Origin: JAQUBU01 sp036677685
GTDB taxonomy: Bacteria > Bacillota > Syntrophomonadia > Syntrophomonadales > Syntrophomonadaceae
Assembly: GCA_036677685.1 (NCBI GenBank)
Contig: JAVBWA010000043.1
Coordinates: 1-64,000, forward strand
Direction: 5' to 3'
DNA length: 64,000 bases
Positions 33,727-42,487 of the stretch are shown one piece after another. Below the pieces are notes generated by a model. The model was not told where the DNA came from, ran no database searches, and saw nothing but the letters and a program-made list of their open reading frames with translations. The stretch's first letter is position 1. Each line of letters starts with the position of its first letter. A program made the position numbers and the translations under genes.

Positions 33727-34827
33727 TTGAAAATAACACAATTGCAATTAAACAATTTCCGCAATATAGAAAAAATAGAGCTAAATCCAAATGAAAAGCT
33801 GAACTTTTTTATAGGCAACAATGCCCAGGGCAAAACCAATATTCTCGAAGCTGTCTTTTTTTTGGCTACCAGTGGTTCGTTCCGCAGCAATGATGATAAT
33901 AATCTAGTTAAATTCGGCAGTAAAGGTCTTTTTCTAAAAGCCAGCTATTACTATCAGGACCGGACTACCCTTACAACTCTTTCCTATGAGCAGCAGCAGG
34001 GCAAAATATTAAAAATAAATGGCAAGAAGCCGGGGCAAAGCAATGCCAACCGGCTTAAAACAGTGCTTTTTATTCCCGATGACTTATTCCTGGTGAAAGG
34101 GGCACCTTCCAAACGCAGAAATTTTTTAGATTTTGTTCTTAAACAATTGTCTCCGGAGTATAAATATAATTTAAATAATTATAGTAATATTTTAAAAAAA
34201 AGGAATTTTTTATTAAAAAAAGAACAAAGTAAGAGTAGAAGTTTCGGAATAGTTAATGAACTATTCATCGAAAGTGCTGTAAAATTAGTAATGGCAAGGT
34301 TAAACTATATTAATATCCTTGATTCCACGGTTCGGGAAATTTACGAAAAAATCAACTCCGAGCCGCCGCATTTAAAAATAAGGTATGCTCTTTCATTTCC
34401 TTTGGATAATGGTAAAATTAATCTGGAAAGCCTGAGGGAGACCTTAAGCAAAGAAATTAAACAAAACCATGAAAACGAATTGAAAAAGAGGATAACTATA
34501 CTGGGACCGCATTTGGATGATATTCATATCTACCAGGATGGCAGGCTGGCCCGGCAATTTGCCTCTCAGGGGCAGCAGCGCAATATTTCAGTATGTTTGA
34601 AATTTGCCGAGTTGGAAAGCTTTAAAAAAATCAGCGGCTATTATCCTGTCTTGTTACTCGATGAAGTTCTGGCCGAACTGGACAACGAGAAAAGGCAATT
34701 GCTTATTGAATATTTACTAAAAGCCCAATTTCAAAGTTTTCTCACCTCAGTTAACCTGGATCATATTAAACTTTCCCGTTCCTCGGTTTTTATTATCGAA
34801 AATGGCTGTTTGATGCGAAAGGAGTAA
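33727..34827 (+). CDS. recF: DNA replication and repair protein RecF
   Basis: A 366-residue SMC-like ATPase that loads RecA at gaps. It has an N-terminal LNNFRNIEKIEL, Walker A GNNAQGKTN (residues 30-38), signature FASQGQQRNISV and Walker B VLLLDEVLAELD. TTG is the start (AAGAAAGG upstream). Confidence 0.96.
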   Translation: MKITQLQLNNFRNIEKIELNPNEKLNFFIGNNAQGKTNILEAVFFLATSGSFRSNDDNNLVKFGSKGLFLKASYYYQDRTTLTTLSYEQQQGKILKINGKKPGQSNANRLKTVLFIPDDLFLVKGAPSKRRNFLDFVLKQLSPEYKYNLNNYSNILKKRNFLLKKEQSKSRSFGIVNELFIESAVKLVMARLNYINILDSTVREIYEKINSEPPHLKIRYALSFPLDNGKINLESLRETLSKEIKQNHENELKKRITILGPHLDDIHIYQDGRLARQFASQGQQRNISVCLKFAELESFKKISGYYPVLLLDEVLAELDNEKRQLLIEYLLKAQFQSFLTSVNLDHIKLSRSSVFIIENGCLMRKE

Positions 34828-34831
34828 GTAA

Positions 34832-35083
34832 ATGTACGTACATCTAGGCAACAATTTCATAATATCTTTCAAAGACATAATCGCCATATTAAACATTGAA
34901 CCGCCGGTGTCTCATGATCTCAAAGATATTATCACTATTGCCCGCTTGGATAGAAAACTGGTCAATATCAGTGAAAAAGGGAAAGAAAAATCCCTGGTAA
35001 TTTGCGATGACAAGGTCTATATGTCACCCATATCTTCAACCACTCTTTATAAACGCGCGAGCAGTCGTCATAAGGAGGCATAA
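34832..35083 (+). CDS. remB: RemB-like regulator (DUF370, YaaB)
   Basis: An 83-residue protein of the extracellular matrix regulator RemB family (MYVHLGNNFIISFKDIIAIL... TLYKR). It lies between recF and gyrB exactly as yaaB in bacilli. The family is linked to biofilm matrix control; a DNA-binding role is likely by analogy with RemA. It starts five bases after recF and ends three bases before gyrB. Confidence 0.85.
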   Translation: MYVHLGNNFIISFKDIIAILNIEPPVSHDLKDIITIARLDRKLVNISEKGKEKSLVICDDKVYMSPISSTTLYKRASSRHKEA

Positions 35084-35086
35084 GCA

Positions 35087-36991
35087 ATGGAGCAAGACAA
35101 TCTGTATAATGCCTCCAATATTCAGGTTCTGGAGGGACTGGAGGCGGTCCGTAAAAGACCCGGCATGTACATTGGTTCTACAGGACCCAAAGGCCTGCAC
35201 CACCTGGTTTTTGAAATAACCGACAACAGTATAGATGAAGCCGTAGGAGGCTTTTGTAATCAGATAGATGTAATAATCCACCGCGACAATAGTGTCAGCG
35301 TGTGTGATAATGGCCGCGGCATACCTGTGGATACCCATCCGGTAATGGGAATCCCCGCCCTGGAAGTGATCATGACCACCCTTCATTCCGGAGGCAAATT
35401 TGGCGGAAGCGGTTATAATATCTCAGGGGGACTCCATGGCGTAGGTCTTTCCGTGGTCAATGCCTTATCGAGCCATATGGAAGTTACCGTCAAAAGAGAC
35501 GGGCATATATGGAAACAGAGTTATGAAAGAGGAACTCCTTTAGATGCCGTAAGTATTTGCGGAGATAGTAATGAAAATGGAACCAGCATTCATTTTGTAC
35601 CAGATGCACAAATTTTTGAAGAGACCGTATTTGATCGGGAAGTAATCTTGCAGCGTCTCCGGGAATTGTCTTTTTTGAACCGTGGATTAAGAATTGTTTT
35701 GGTGGACGAGAGAGAAGAAGAAGGCTACCGCAAGGAACTCCACCACAGCAATGGACTGAAGGATTTCGTAAACTATATAAATAAAAACAAAGAAGTAATC
35801 AACGATAAAGCAATTTACTTTGAAAGTCAGAAAGAAGACGTAATCGTCCAAATAGCCATCCAGTACAACAATGGTTATAGTGAAAATCTATATTCGTTTG
35901 CCAATAATATCCGCACCCAGGAAGGCGGAACCCATGAAATAGGTTTTAAAAACGGGCTTACCCGGGTAATCAATGATTATGCCAAACGTAATAATATTTT
36001 AAAAGAAAATGAGGCTAACCTATCCGGAGAGGATATCCGGGAAGGAATAGCCGCGATTATATCGGTCCTGGTAAAAGAGCCTCAATTTGAAGGGCAGACC
36101 AAAACCAAATTGGGTAATACCTATATTCGGGCTATCGTAGACAGTATTCTCTACCAGAACATGGAGGATTTCTTAAATGAAAACCCACCGGTAGCCCGTA
36201 AAATTTTGGATAAAGCCATATCAGCCCGGCGGGCCCGCGAAGCAGCCAAGAAAGCCCGCGAACTGACCCGGCGCAAAAGCGCCCTGGAATCAACCGCCCT
36301 GCCGGGGAAATTAGCCGATTGCAGCAACAAAAATCCGGCTGAATCAGAGCTCTTCATTGTGGAGGGAGATTCCGCAGGCGGGTCAGCCAAGCAGGGAAGA
36401 GACCGCAATTACCAGGCCATCCTGCCATTGCGAGGCAAAATTCTCAATGTTGAAAAATCCCGCTTGGATAGAGTACTATCCTCGGAAGAAATACGCAACT
36501 TGATTACCGCGATGGGCACCGGGATCGGGGAGGACTTCGATATCAGCAAAGCCCGCTACCACAAACTTTTTATCATGACTGATGCCGATGTTGACGGCTC
36601 GCACATTCGCATTCTGCTCTTAACCTTTTTCTATCGCTATATGAAGCAGTTGATCGAGCAGGGCTATGTATATATTGCCCAACCACCTTTGTATGGATTG
36701 AAGAGGGGCAAAGAAATCAAATATTTTTATAATGATGCCGATCTGGATAAGTTTTTAAACCAGACCGAACAAAAGTGGGCCATCCAGCGCTATAAAGGTT
36801 TAGGTGAAATGGATCCCGAGCAACTTTGGGAAACTACGATGGACATGGAAAAACGAACCATATTAAGAGTAACCGTCGAAGCGGCAGAAGAAGCCGATCG
36901 GGTGTTTACTGACTTGATGGGCGACAATGTGGAGCCCCGCCGGGAATTCATCGAAGCCAATGCCCGGTTTGTAAGTAATCTCGATATCTAG
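35087..36991 (+). CDS. gyrB: DNA gyrase subunit B
   Basis: A 634-residue ATPase subunit. GHKL motifs are ITDNSIDEA, DNGRGIPV and GGLHGVG; the TOPRIM part has EGDSAGGSAKQGRDR and DADVDGSHI. Its full length is close to other Gram-positive GyrB. It supplies ATP energy to introduce negative supercoils with GyrA. Confidence 0.98.
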   Translation: MEQDNLYNASNIQVLEGLEAVRKRPGMYIGSTGPKGLHHLVFEITDNSIDEAVGGFCNQIDVIIHRDNSVSVCDNGRGIPVDTHPVMGIPALEVIMTTLHSGGKFGGSGYNISGGLHGVGLSVVNALSSHMEVTVKRDGHIWKQSYERGTPLDAVSICGDSNENGTSIHFVPDAQIFEETVFDREVILQRLRELSFLNRGLRIVLVDEREEEGYRKELHHSNGLKDFVNYINKNKEVINDKAIYFESQKEDVIVQIAIQYNNGYSENLYSFANNIRTQEGGTHEIGFKNGLTRVINDYAKRNNILKENEANLSGEDIREGIAAIISVLVKEPQFEGQTKTKLGNTYIRAIVDSILYQNMEDFLNENPPVARKILDKAISARRAREAAKKARELTRRKSALESTALPGKLADCSNKNPAESELFIVEGDSAGGSAKQGRDRNYQAILPLRGKILNVEKSRLDRVLSSEEIRNLITAMGTGIGEDFDISKARYHKLFIMTDADVDGSHIRILLLTFFYRYMKQLIEQGYVYIAQPPLYGLKRGKEIKYFYNDADLDKFLNQTEQKWAIQRYKGLGEMDPEQLWETTMDMEKRTILRVTVEAAEEADRVFTDLMGDNVEPRREFIEANARFVSNLDI

Positions 36992-37044
36992 AGGGCATGA
37001 TTAAACATCGATATTATTCAAAAGGCGCTTAGGAGGAAATTTAA

Positions 37045-39495
37045 TTGGGACAGGACAACCTTTTTGAAAAAATAAATGTTATAGAACGGGATATTAAAAA
37101 AGAAGTAGAAAAATCTTTTCTGGAATACTCCATGAGTGTTATAATGTCCCGAGCCCTGCCGGATATCCGGGACGGCTTGAAACCGGTGCATCGAAGGATA
37201 CTGTACGCGCTTCATGAACAGGGCATGACTCATGACAAGCCCCACCGAAAATCCGCGAATATTGTGGGCGAAGTAATGGGTAAATACCATCCCCATGGGG
37301 ATCAGGCCATTTACCAGACCATAGTGAAAATGGCACAGGATTTTGCCATGCGCTACCCGTTGATCGACGGGCATGGCAACTTCGGCTCGATTGACGGTGA
37401 TTCAGCGGCGGCCATGCGGTATACCGAATCGAGGATGTCAAAGCTTGCCGGAGAAATGATCAAGGACATTGACAAGGATACAATAGACTGGAAGCCCAAC
37501 TATGACGACAGCCGGCAAGAACCGCAGGTTCTGCCCTCCCGGATTCCCAACCTTTTAATCAACGGGTCAGCGGGTATTGCCGTTGGTATGGCTACCAATA
37601 TCCCGCCGCATAACCTCAACGAGGTAGTAGACGGGATTAAAATGTACATAGACAATCCCGAGGTTAGTATAGATGAGCTTATGGAATGTATTCCAGGACC
37701 GGATTTTCCCACCGCCGGCATTATGGCCAGCCGGGGCGTTCGCAAGGCCTATCAAACGGGCCGGGGCAGCATAAAAATCCGGGCTCGCTATGAAATCGAA
37801 GAAAAAAAGAACGGCAAAAGCGTCATCATCGTTACTGAAATTCCATACCAGGTCAACAAAGCCCGGCTGGTGGAAAAAATAGCCGAACTGGTAAGGGATA
37901 AAAGAATTGAAGGGATAACTGATCTGCGGGATGAGTCCGATCGCAAAGGAATCCGTATCGTCATTGAGGTACGCAAGGATGAAAACCTCAATGTACTGCT
38001 CAATAAATTATTCAAGCATACCCAGATGGAAGAAAGCTTCGGCATTAACATAGTAGGTCTGGTCAATGGACAACCGCGCACCTTAAGTTTGAAAGACATG
38101 ATTCATCATTATGTCGAACACCGCCAGGAGGTAATTACCCGGAGAACCATATATGAGCTTAAACTGGCTCAAAACCGCAAACATATCCTGGAAGGTTTAA
38201 AAATAGCCCTGGACAACCTGGATGAAATAGTCAAAATAATCAGGAACTCCAAAGACCGGGAAAATGCCCGGGCTGCCTTGATGAACAGTTTCGGTTTGAG
38301 TGAACTGCAGGCCAATGCTATCCTGGATATGCGCCTGGGACAGCTGACCGGCCTGGAAAGAAATAAGATTGAGGACGAGTACCGGGAAATCCTCTTAAAA
38401 ATTGCCGATTTTGAAGACATACTGGCGCGCCCGGAAAGAGTTCTGGAGATTATAAAAGAAGATTTGGATGACATTAAAAATAAATATGGAGACAAGCGAA
38501 GAACGGAAATCACCCTGGAGGAAAACGAGTATGCCGAGGAAGACTTCATTGATGAACATGATGTAGTCATAACCTTGAGCAATCGCGGCTATGTAAAAAG
38601 ACAGCCGCTGGACACCTACCGCGCGCAGCGCCGCGGCGGAAGGGGCATAAGTTCGCTGACTACCCGGGCTGAGGATTTTGCCACTGATATTCTGGTAACT
38701 TCGGTAATGTCGCAGCTCCTTTTCTTTACCAACCAGGGGCGGGTCTTTTCAATCCGGGCTTATCATATACCGGAATCATCGCGGCAGGCCAAAGGAATGC
38801 CTTTAATAAACTTCCTGGAACTGCGCCCGGATGAAAAAGTAAGCACCATCGTGGCTACACGGCAATTTGAGCAGCATTTGCTGATGGTAACCCGCCAGGG
38901 AATCATTAAAAAAGTGGCATTGTCTGCTTTTGAAAACATTCGGCGGACCGGTTTGATCGCGGTTAACCTGCACGATGATGATGAACTGGTCGGGGTAGTT
39001 CGGGTCAAACCCGGTCATCAAGTAATGATAGCCAGTTCCCGGGGGATATCCATCACTTTTGATGAAGCTCAGGTACGGGCTATGGGCAGAACTGCCGCCG
39101 GGGTAAAAGCTATCCGCCTGGTCAAGGGAGATTATGTGGTGGGCATCGATAAACACCGCGAAGGTGCCGATGTGCTGTTGGTAACTGAGAATGGCTATGG
39201 CAAACGAACCAGTCTGGAAGAGTTCAAAGTCCAGAACCGGGGAGGGAAAGGGCTAAAAGCCATTGAGATAAACAAGAAAAACGGGAAACTGGTAGCATTC
39301 CAGGTCGTATCTCCGGAAGAGGAGATGGTCATTCTAACCGGAGAAGGCAACATAATTCGTCTGGAAGTTGATGATATTTCCCAGCAGAAGCGCTATTCAC
39401 GCGGGGTTATGCTGATGCGGCTGCCCGATGAGGACCGTATTGTGGGAGTAGCCCGGTTTAAGATTGAAAACGAGAAAGAAGAACCGATAGGTTAA
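37045..39495 (+). CDS. gyrA: DNA gyrase subunit A
   Basis: An 816-residue DNA-cleaving subunit. The active Tyr is in AAAMRYTESRM, and the GyrA box QRRGGRG near residue 530 with six beta-pinwheel blades marks it as gyrase rather than topoisomerase IV. TTG start with AGGAGG ahead. The quinolone pocket is unusual: the segment HPHGDQAIYQT has Gln at the positions of E. coli Ser83 and Asp87, the two residues that usually anchor the drug's metal-water bridge. Confidence 0.97.
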   Translation: MGQDNLFEKINVIERDIKKEVEKSFLEYSMSVIMSRALPDIRDGLKPVHRRILYALHEQGMTHDKPHRKSANIVGEVMGKYHPHGDQAIYQTIVKMAQDFAMRYPLIDGHGNFGSIDGDSAAAMRYTESRMSKLAGEMIKDIDKDTIDWKPNYDDSRQEPQVLPSRIPNLLINGSAGIAVGMATNIPPHNLNEVVDGIKMYIDNPEVSIDELMECIPGPDFPTAGIMASRGVRKAYQTGRGSIKIRARYEIEEKKNGKSVIIVTEIPYQVNKARLVEKIAELVRDKRIEGITDLRDESDRKGIRIVIEVRKDENLNVLLNKLFKHTQMEESFGINIVGLVNGQPRTLSLKDMIHHYVEHRQEVITRRTIYELKLAQNRKHILEGLKIALDNLDEIVKIIRNSKDRENARAALMNSFGLSELQANAILDMRLGQLTGLERNKIEDEYREILLKIADFEDILARPERVLEIIKEDLDDIKNKYGDKRRTEITLEENEYAEEDFIDEHDVVITLSNRGYVKRQPLDTYRAQRRGGRGISSLTTRAEDFATDILVTSVMSQLLFFTNQGRVFSIRAYHIPESSRQAKGMPLINFLELRPDEKVSTIVATRQFEQHLLMVTRQGIIKKVALSAFENIRRTGLIAVNLHDDDELVGVVRVKPGHQVMIASSRGISITFDEAQVRAMGRTAAGVKAIRLVKGDYVVGIDKHREGADVLLVTENGYGKRTSLEEFKVQNRGGKGLKAIEINKKNGKLVAFQVVSPEEEMVILTGEGNIIRLEVDDISQQKRYSRGVMLMRLPDEDRIVGVARFKIENEKEEPIG

Positions 39496-39510
39496 GGGAG
39501 GAAAACACAA

Positions 39511-40395
39511 ATGGAAGAAAAGGGTACCTTTAAAGTCAAAGCCGGCCTGGCGCAGATGCTAAAAGGCGGCGTAATAATGGATGTAACCACTCCTGAACAG
39601 GCCAAGATAGCCGAAGAAGCAGGAGCGTGTTCAGTTATGGCTTTGGAGAGAGTTCCGGCTGATATCCGGGCCGCCGGCGGAATAGCGCGGATGGCCGACC
39701 CCACAGTGATTATGAAAATAATGGAAGCAGTCACTATTCCGGTTATGGCCAAATGCCGGATTGGGCATTTTGTCGAGGCTCAGATTCTGGAGAGCCTGGG
39801 GATAGACTATCTTGATGAAAGCGAAGTATTGACCCCGGCTGATGATAAATACCACGTAAACAAGCATATTTTTAAAGTTCCTTTTGTCTGCGGAGCTCGC
39901 AATCTCGGTGAAGCACTGAGAAGAATCGGCGAAGGAGCCGCTATGATTCGGACCAAAGGTGAGCCGGGCACCGGAAATGTAATCGAAGCGGTGCGCCATA
40001 TACGCATGGTCAATGATGAAATACGCTGGGTCAGCAACCTGCCGGCGGAAGAGCTTATGAGCGCCGCCAAGGAAATGCAGGCCCCTTATGAACTGGTGCA
40101 GGAAGTAGCCCGGCTGAAAGCTCTGCCGGTTGTGAATTTTGCCGCCGGGGGAATAGCCACTCCAGCCGATGCCGCCATGATGATGCAGTTGGGCTGTGAT
40201 GGTATTTTTGTGGGTTCGGGAATCTTTAAGTCCGGGGACCCCATGAAACGTGCACGGGCGATTGTTGCCGCCACTACCTATTTTAATGACCCGGCAGTCT
40301 TGGCCGAAGTGTCACGGGACCTGGGCGAGGCGATGGTTGGCATTGATATCAGTACTATTAGACCGGAGGAAAGGATGCAGGATCGTGGCTGGTAA
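39511..40395 (+). CDS. pdxS: Pyridoxal 5'-phosphate synthase subunit PdxS
   Basis: A 294-residue synthase that builds PLP from ribose 5-phosphate, glyceraldehyde 3-phosphate and ammonia from PdxT. It has VMDVTTPEQAKIAEEAGACSVMALERVPADIR, KCRIGHFVEAQILE and RTKGEPGTGNVIEAVRH, all diagnostic (first motif lies at residues 24-55). A GGGAGG ribosome site precedes it. It overlaps pdxT by 11 bases. Confidence 0.97.
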   Translation: MEEKGTFKVKAGLAQMLKGGVIMDVTTPEQAKIAEEAGACSVMALERVPADIRAAGGIARMADPTVIMKIMEAVTIPVMAKCRIGHFVEAQILESLGIDYLDESEVLTPADDKYHVNKHIFKVPFVCGARNLGEALRRIGEGAAMIRTKGEPGTGNVIEAVRHIRMVNDEIRWVSNLPAEELMSAAKEMQAPYELVQEVARLKALPVVNFAAGGIATPADAAMMMQLGCDGIFVGSGIFKSGDPMKRARAIVAATTYFNDPAVLAEVSRDLGEAMVGIDISTIRPEERMQDRGW

Positions 40396-40954
40396 AAAAA
40401 TAGGAATCCTGGCCATGCAGGGGGCCTTTTTAGAGCACCAGCAAGCCTTAAGCCGCTGCGGTGCCGAGCCGGTTCAGGTCAGAACCGCCCGCGATTTGGA
40501 AGCAGTGGAAGGGTTGATAATCCCCGGAGGAGAAAGCACAACAATAGGCAAGCTGATGAAGCTTTTTGGACTGGATGAAGTGATAAGCGAACGAGTCAAA
40601 ACGGGGATGCCGGTCTGGGGAACCTGTGCGGGGATGATTCTTTTAGCCAAGGAAATAGCTGAATCAGAGCAGCCCCGTTTAGGGTTAATGGATATCAAAG
40701 TTAAACGCAATGCCTACGGCCGGCAGGTGGAAAGTTTTGAGACCGATCTTGATATTGCAGGCATTGGAAAAACCAGAGGAGTATTCATTCGCGCCCCTTA
40801 TGTGGAAAAAGTATGGGGGGGAGCCAAAGTGCTTTCGACCCACTTGGATAAAATAATTATGGTCCAACAAGGGAATAATATGTTGGGAACTGCATTTCAT
40901 CCCGAGCTAACCAACGAATTGGATGTGCATAAATATTTTCTGGCAATGGGGTAA
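40385..40954 (+). CDS. pdxT: Glutamine amidotransferase subunit PdxT of PLP synthase
   Basis: A 189-residue glutaminase giving ammonia to PdxS. The nucleophile Cys is in WGTCAGMILLA, the oxyanion motif is GGESTTIGK, and the His/Glu of the triad are in FHPEL. GTG at 40385 is the likely start, giving MAGKKIGILAMQGAFLEH; a longer frame over pdxS is rejected. Confidence 0.95.
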   Translation: MAGKKIGILAMQGAFLEHQQALSRCGAEPVQVRTARDLEAVEGLIIPGGESTTIGKLMKLFGLDEVISERVKTGMPVWGTCAGMILLAKEIAESEQPRLGLMDIKVKRNAYGRQVESFETDLDIAGIGKTRGVFIRAPYVEKVWGGAKVLSTHLDKIIMVQQGNNMLGTAFHPELTNELDVHKYFLAMG

Positions 40955-40960
40955 AATTAC

Positions 40961-40989
40961 TTGCAAAAGGAGAAATCCTGTAATATAAT
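40961..40989 (+). promoter_or_regulatory. Promoter of the T-box/serA operon
   Basis: TTGCAA, a 17-base spacer, then TATAAT: a near-consensus vegetative promoter placed just upstream of the T-box leader. Confidence 0.75.
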
Positions 40990-40999
40990 CATTTCCAAA

Positions 41000-41236
41000 C
41001 TTTAAAATTAAACTGTTTATGAAGGGATCTAGTAAAAAGCGGCAGTTGCTTCAGAAAGCTGGTGGAAGATGCGAACCAGTGCAAGGCGCTTTTGAATCCA
41101 CCCCGGAAACAGGATGCAGCAAGCATTTACGGTGGCACCGTTACAACCATTAAGCGGATGTAAAAATGATTGCATCAACTAGGGTGGCAACGCGGGAATA
41201 ACCTCTCGTCCCTGATGGGGCGAGGGGTTTTTATAT
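41000..41236 (+). promoter_or_regulatory. T-box riboswitch, serine-specific
   Basis: A T-box leader that senses uncharged tRNA. The conserved T-box AGGGTGGCAACGCGG is at 41181-41195 and can pair with the left arm of a strong terminator (41202-41233, CCTCTCGTCCC-TGAT-GGGGCGAGGGG plus T-run). The stem I AG-bulge region is AGAAAGCTGGTGGAAG and the presumed specifier loop is GAA-TCC-ACC with codon UCC (41097-41099), serine. It stands before an aminotransferase and serA, which fits serine limitation as the signal. Confidence 0.88.
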
Positions 41237-41303
41237 CTCAGCAGATATGTAGCGGCTTTAAGCCGTATTACAAAAGTAGATTATCCAAGGAGGTTTTTGA
41301 AAA

Positions 41304-42464
41304 ATGATTGGAGACCAGTTTTTGCTGCTTCCGGGACCTACACCATTACCGGAGCAGGTAGTACGGGCCATGAGTAGACAGATGGTAAACCATCGCGGTG
41401 CCGAGTTCAAACAGATTCTCACCAATGTTACCGAAGGCATCAAAAAAGTCTATCGCACCCAGAACCACGTTCTGATTTACCCCGCATCCGGTACGGGAGC
41501 ACTGGAGGCAGCAGCAGTTAATTTTATATCCCCAGGCGACAAAGTCTTAGCCGTTTCAATTGGGGTTTTTGGTGATCGTTTTGCGAAAATCGCCGGTGAA
41601 TTCGGCGCCCAGGTTGAAAAAATAGATTTCCCCTGGGGGCAGTGTGCCGATCCTCAGATAATAAAAGAAAAGATAGCCCAGGATAAAAACCATGAGATAA
41701 AGGCCGTATTAATAACCCATAACGAAACATCCACCGGCGTTTTCAATGACATCAAGGCAGTCCGTGAAGCTCTGGGAGACCACCCGGCCTTGTTTATGGT
41801 GGATGCCGTAAGCGGGCTGGCCGCAGTTGATCTGAGAATGGACGAATGGAAGCTGGATGTGGTGGTCAGCGGCTCCCAAAAAGCCTTTATGATTCCGCCC
41901 GGGTTGAGCTTTTTAGCCTTTAATGAGAGGGCTTTGAAAGTTCACGAGAAATGCTCAAATCCCAGGTATTACTGGGATGTTACGTCCGGATTAAAATATC
42001 TGGAAAAGGGGCAGAATCCTTATACTCCGGCGATTTCCCTTTACTATGGCTTGGAAGAAGCCCTCAAAATGATGCTGGAAGAAGGGCTGGAAAACATTTT
42101 GACCCGGCATCGCAATTACCGGGATATGGTGAGGCAAGCCGTAAAAGCCATGGGCTTGAAGCTCCTGGCCCCTGATTCCTGTGCATCCTGTGCTTTAACC
42201 TCGGTGGTGGCTCCGGAAGGAATAGGCGCCAACCAAATACGCCAGTATATTAGAGAGGACTTTAACATTGTGCTGGCCGGGGGTCAGCAAACCCTGGACA
42301 ATGTCATTTTCCGGATCGGGCATTTGGGCTATGTGCGCGACCTTGATCTGTTTGCGGTGCTGGCGGCCCTGGAAATGTCCCTGCTCAAGGCAGGATACTC
42401 CATGGAACTGGGCAGCGGAGTGAAAAAAGCACAGGAATACCTGTTTGACCGCTATTGCAAATAG
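41304..42464 (+). CDS. Class V aminotransferase (serine/phosphoserine-type)
   Basis: A 386-residue PLP aminotransferase of the alanine-glyoxylate/serine-pyruvate family (LLPGPTPLPEQVVRAMSRQMVNHRGAEF at the N-terminus). The PLP Lys is in VSGSQKAFMIPPGLSF, and ITHNETSTGV and VDAVSGLAAVDL are conserved. It is followed by serA, 23 bases apart, under a serine T-box. It probably makes phosphoserine from phosphohydroxypyruvate, replacing a standard serC that is not seen here; this role is inferred from context. Confidence 0.87.
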   Translation: MIGDQFLLLPGPTPLPEQVVRAMSRQMVNHRGAEFKQILTNVTEGIKKVYRTQNHVLIYPASGTGALEAAAVNFISPGDKVLAVSIGVFGDRFAKIAGEFGAQVEKIDFPWGQCADPQIIKEKIAQDKNHEIKAVLITHNETSTGVFNDIKAVREALGDHPALFMVDAVSGLAAVDLRMDEWKLDVVVSGSQKAFMIPPGLSFLAFNERALKVHEKCSNPRYYWDVTSGLKYLEKGQNPYTPAISLYYGLEEALKMMLEEGLENILTRHRNYRDMVRQAVKAMGLKLLAPDSCASCALTSVVAPEGIGANQIRQYIREDFNIVLAGGQQTLDNVIFRIGHLGYVRDLDLFAVLAALEMSLLKAGYSMELGSGVKKAQEYLFDRYCK

Positions 42465-42487
42465 CTGGTATAGAAAGGAGCAGTAAA

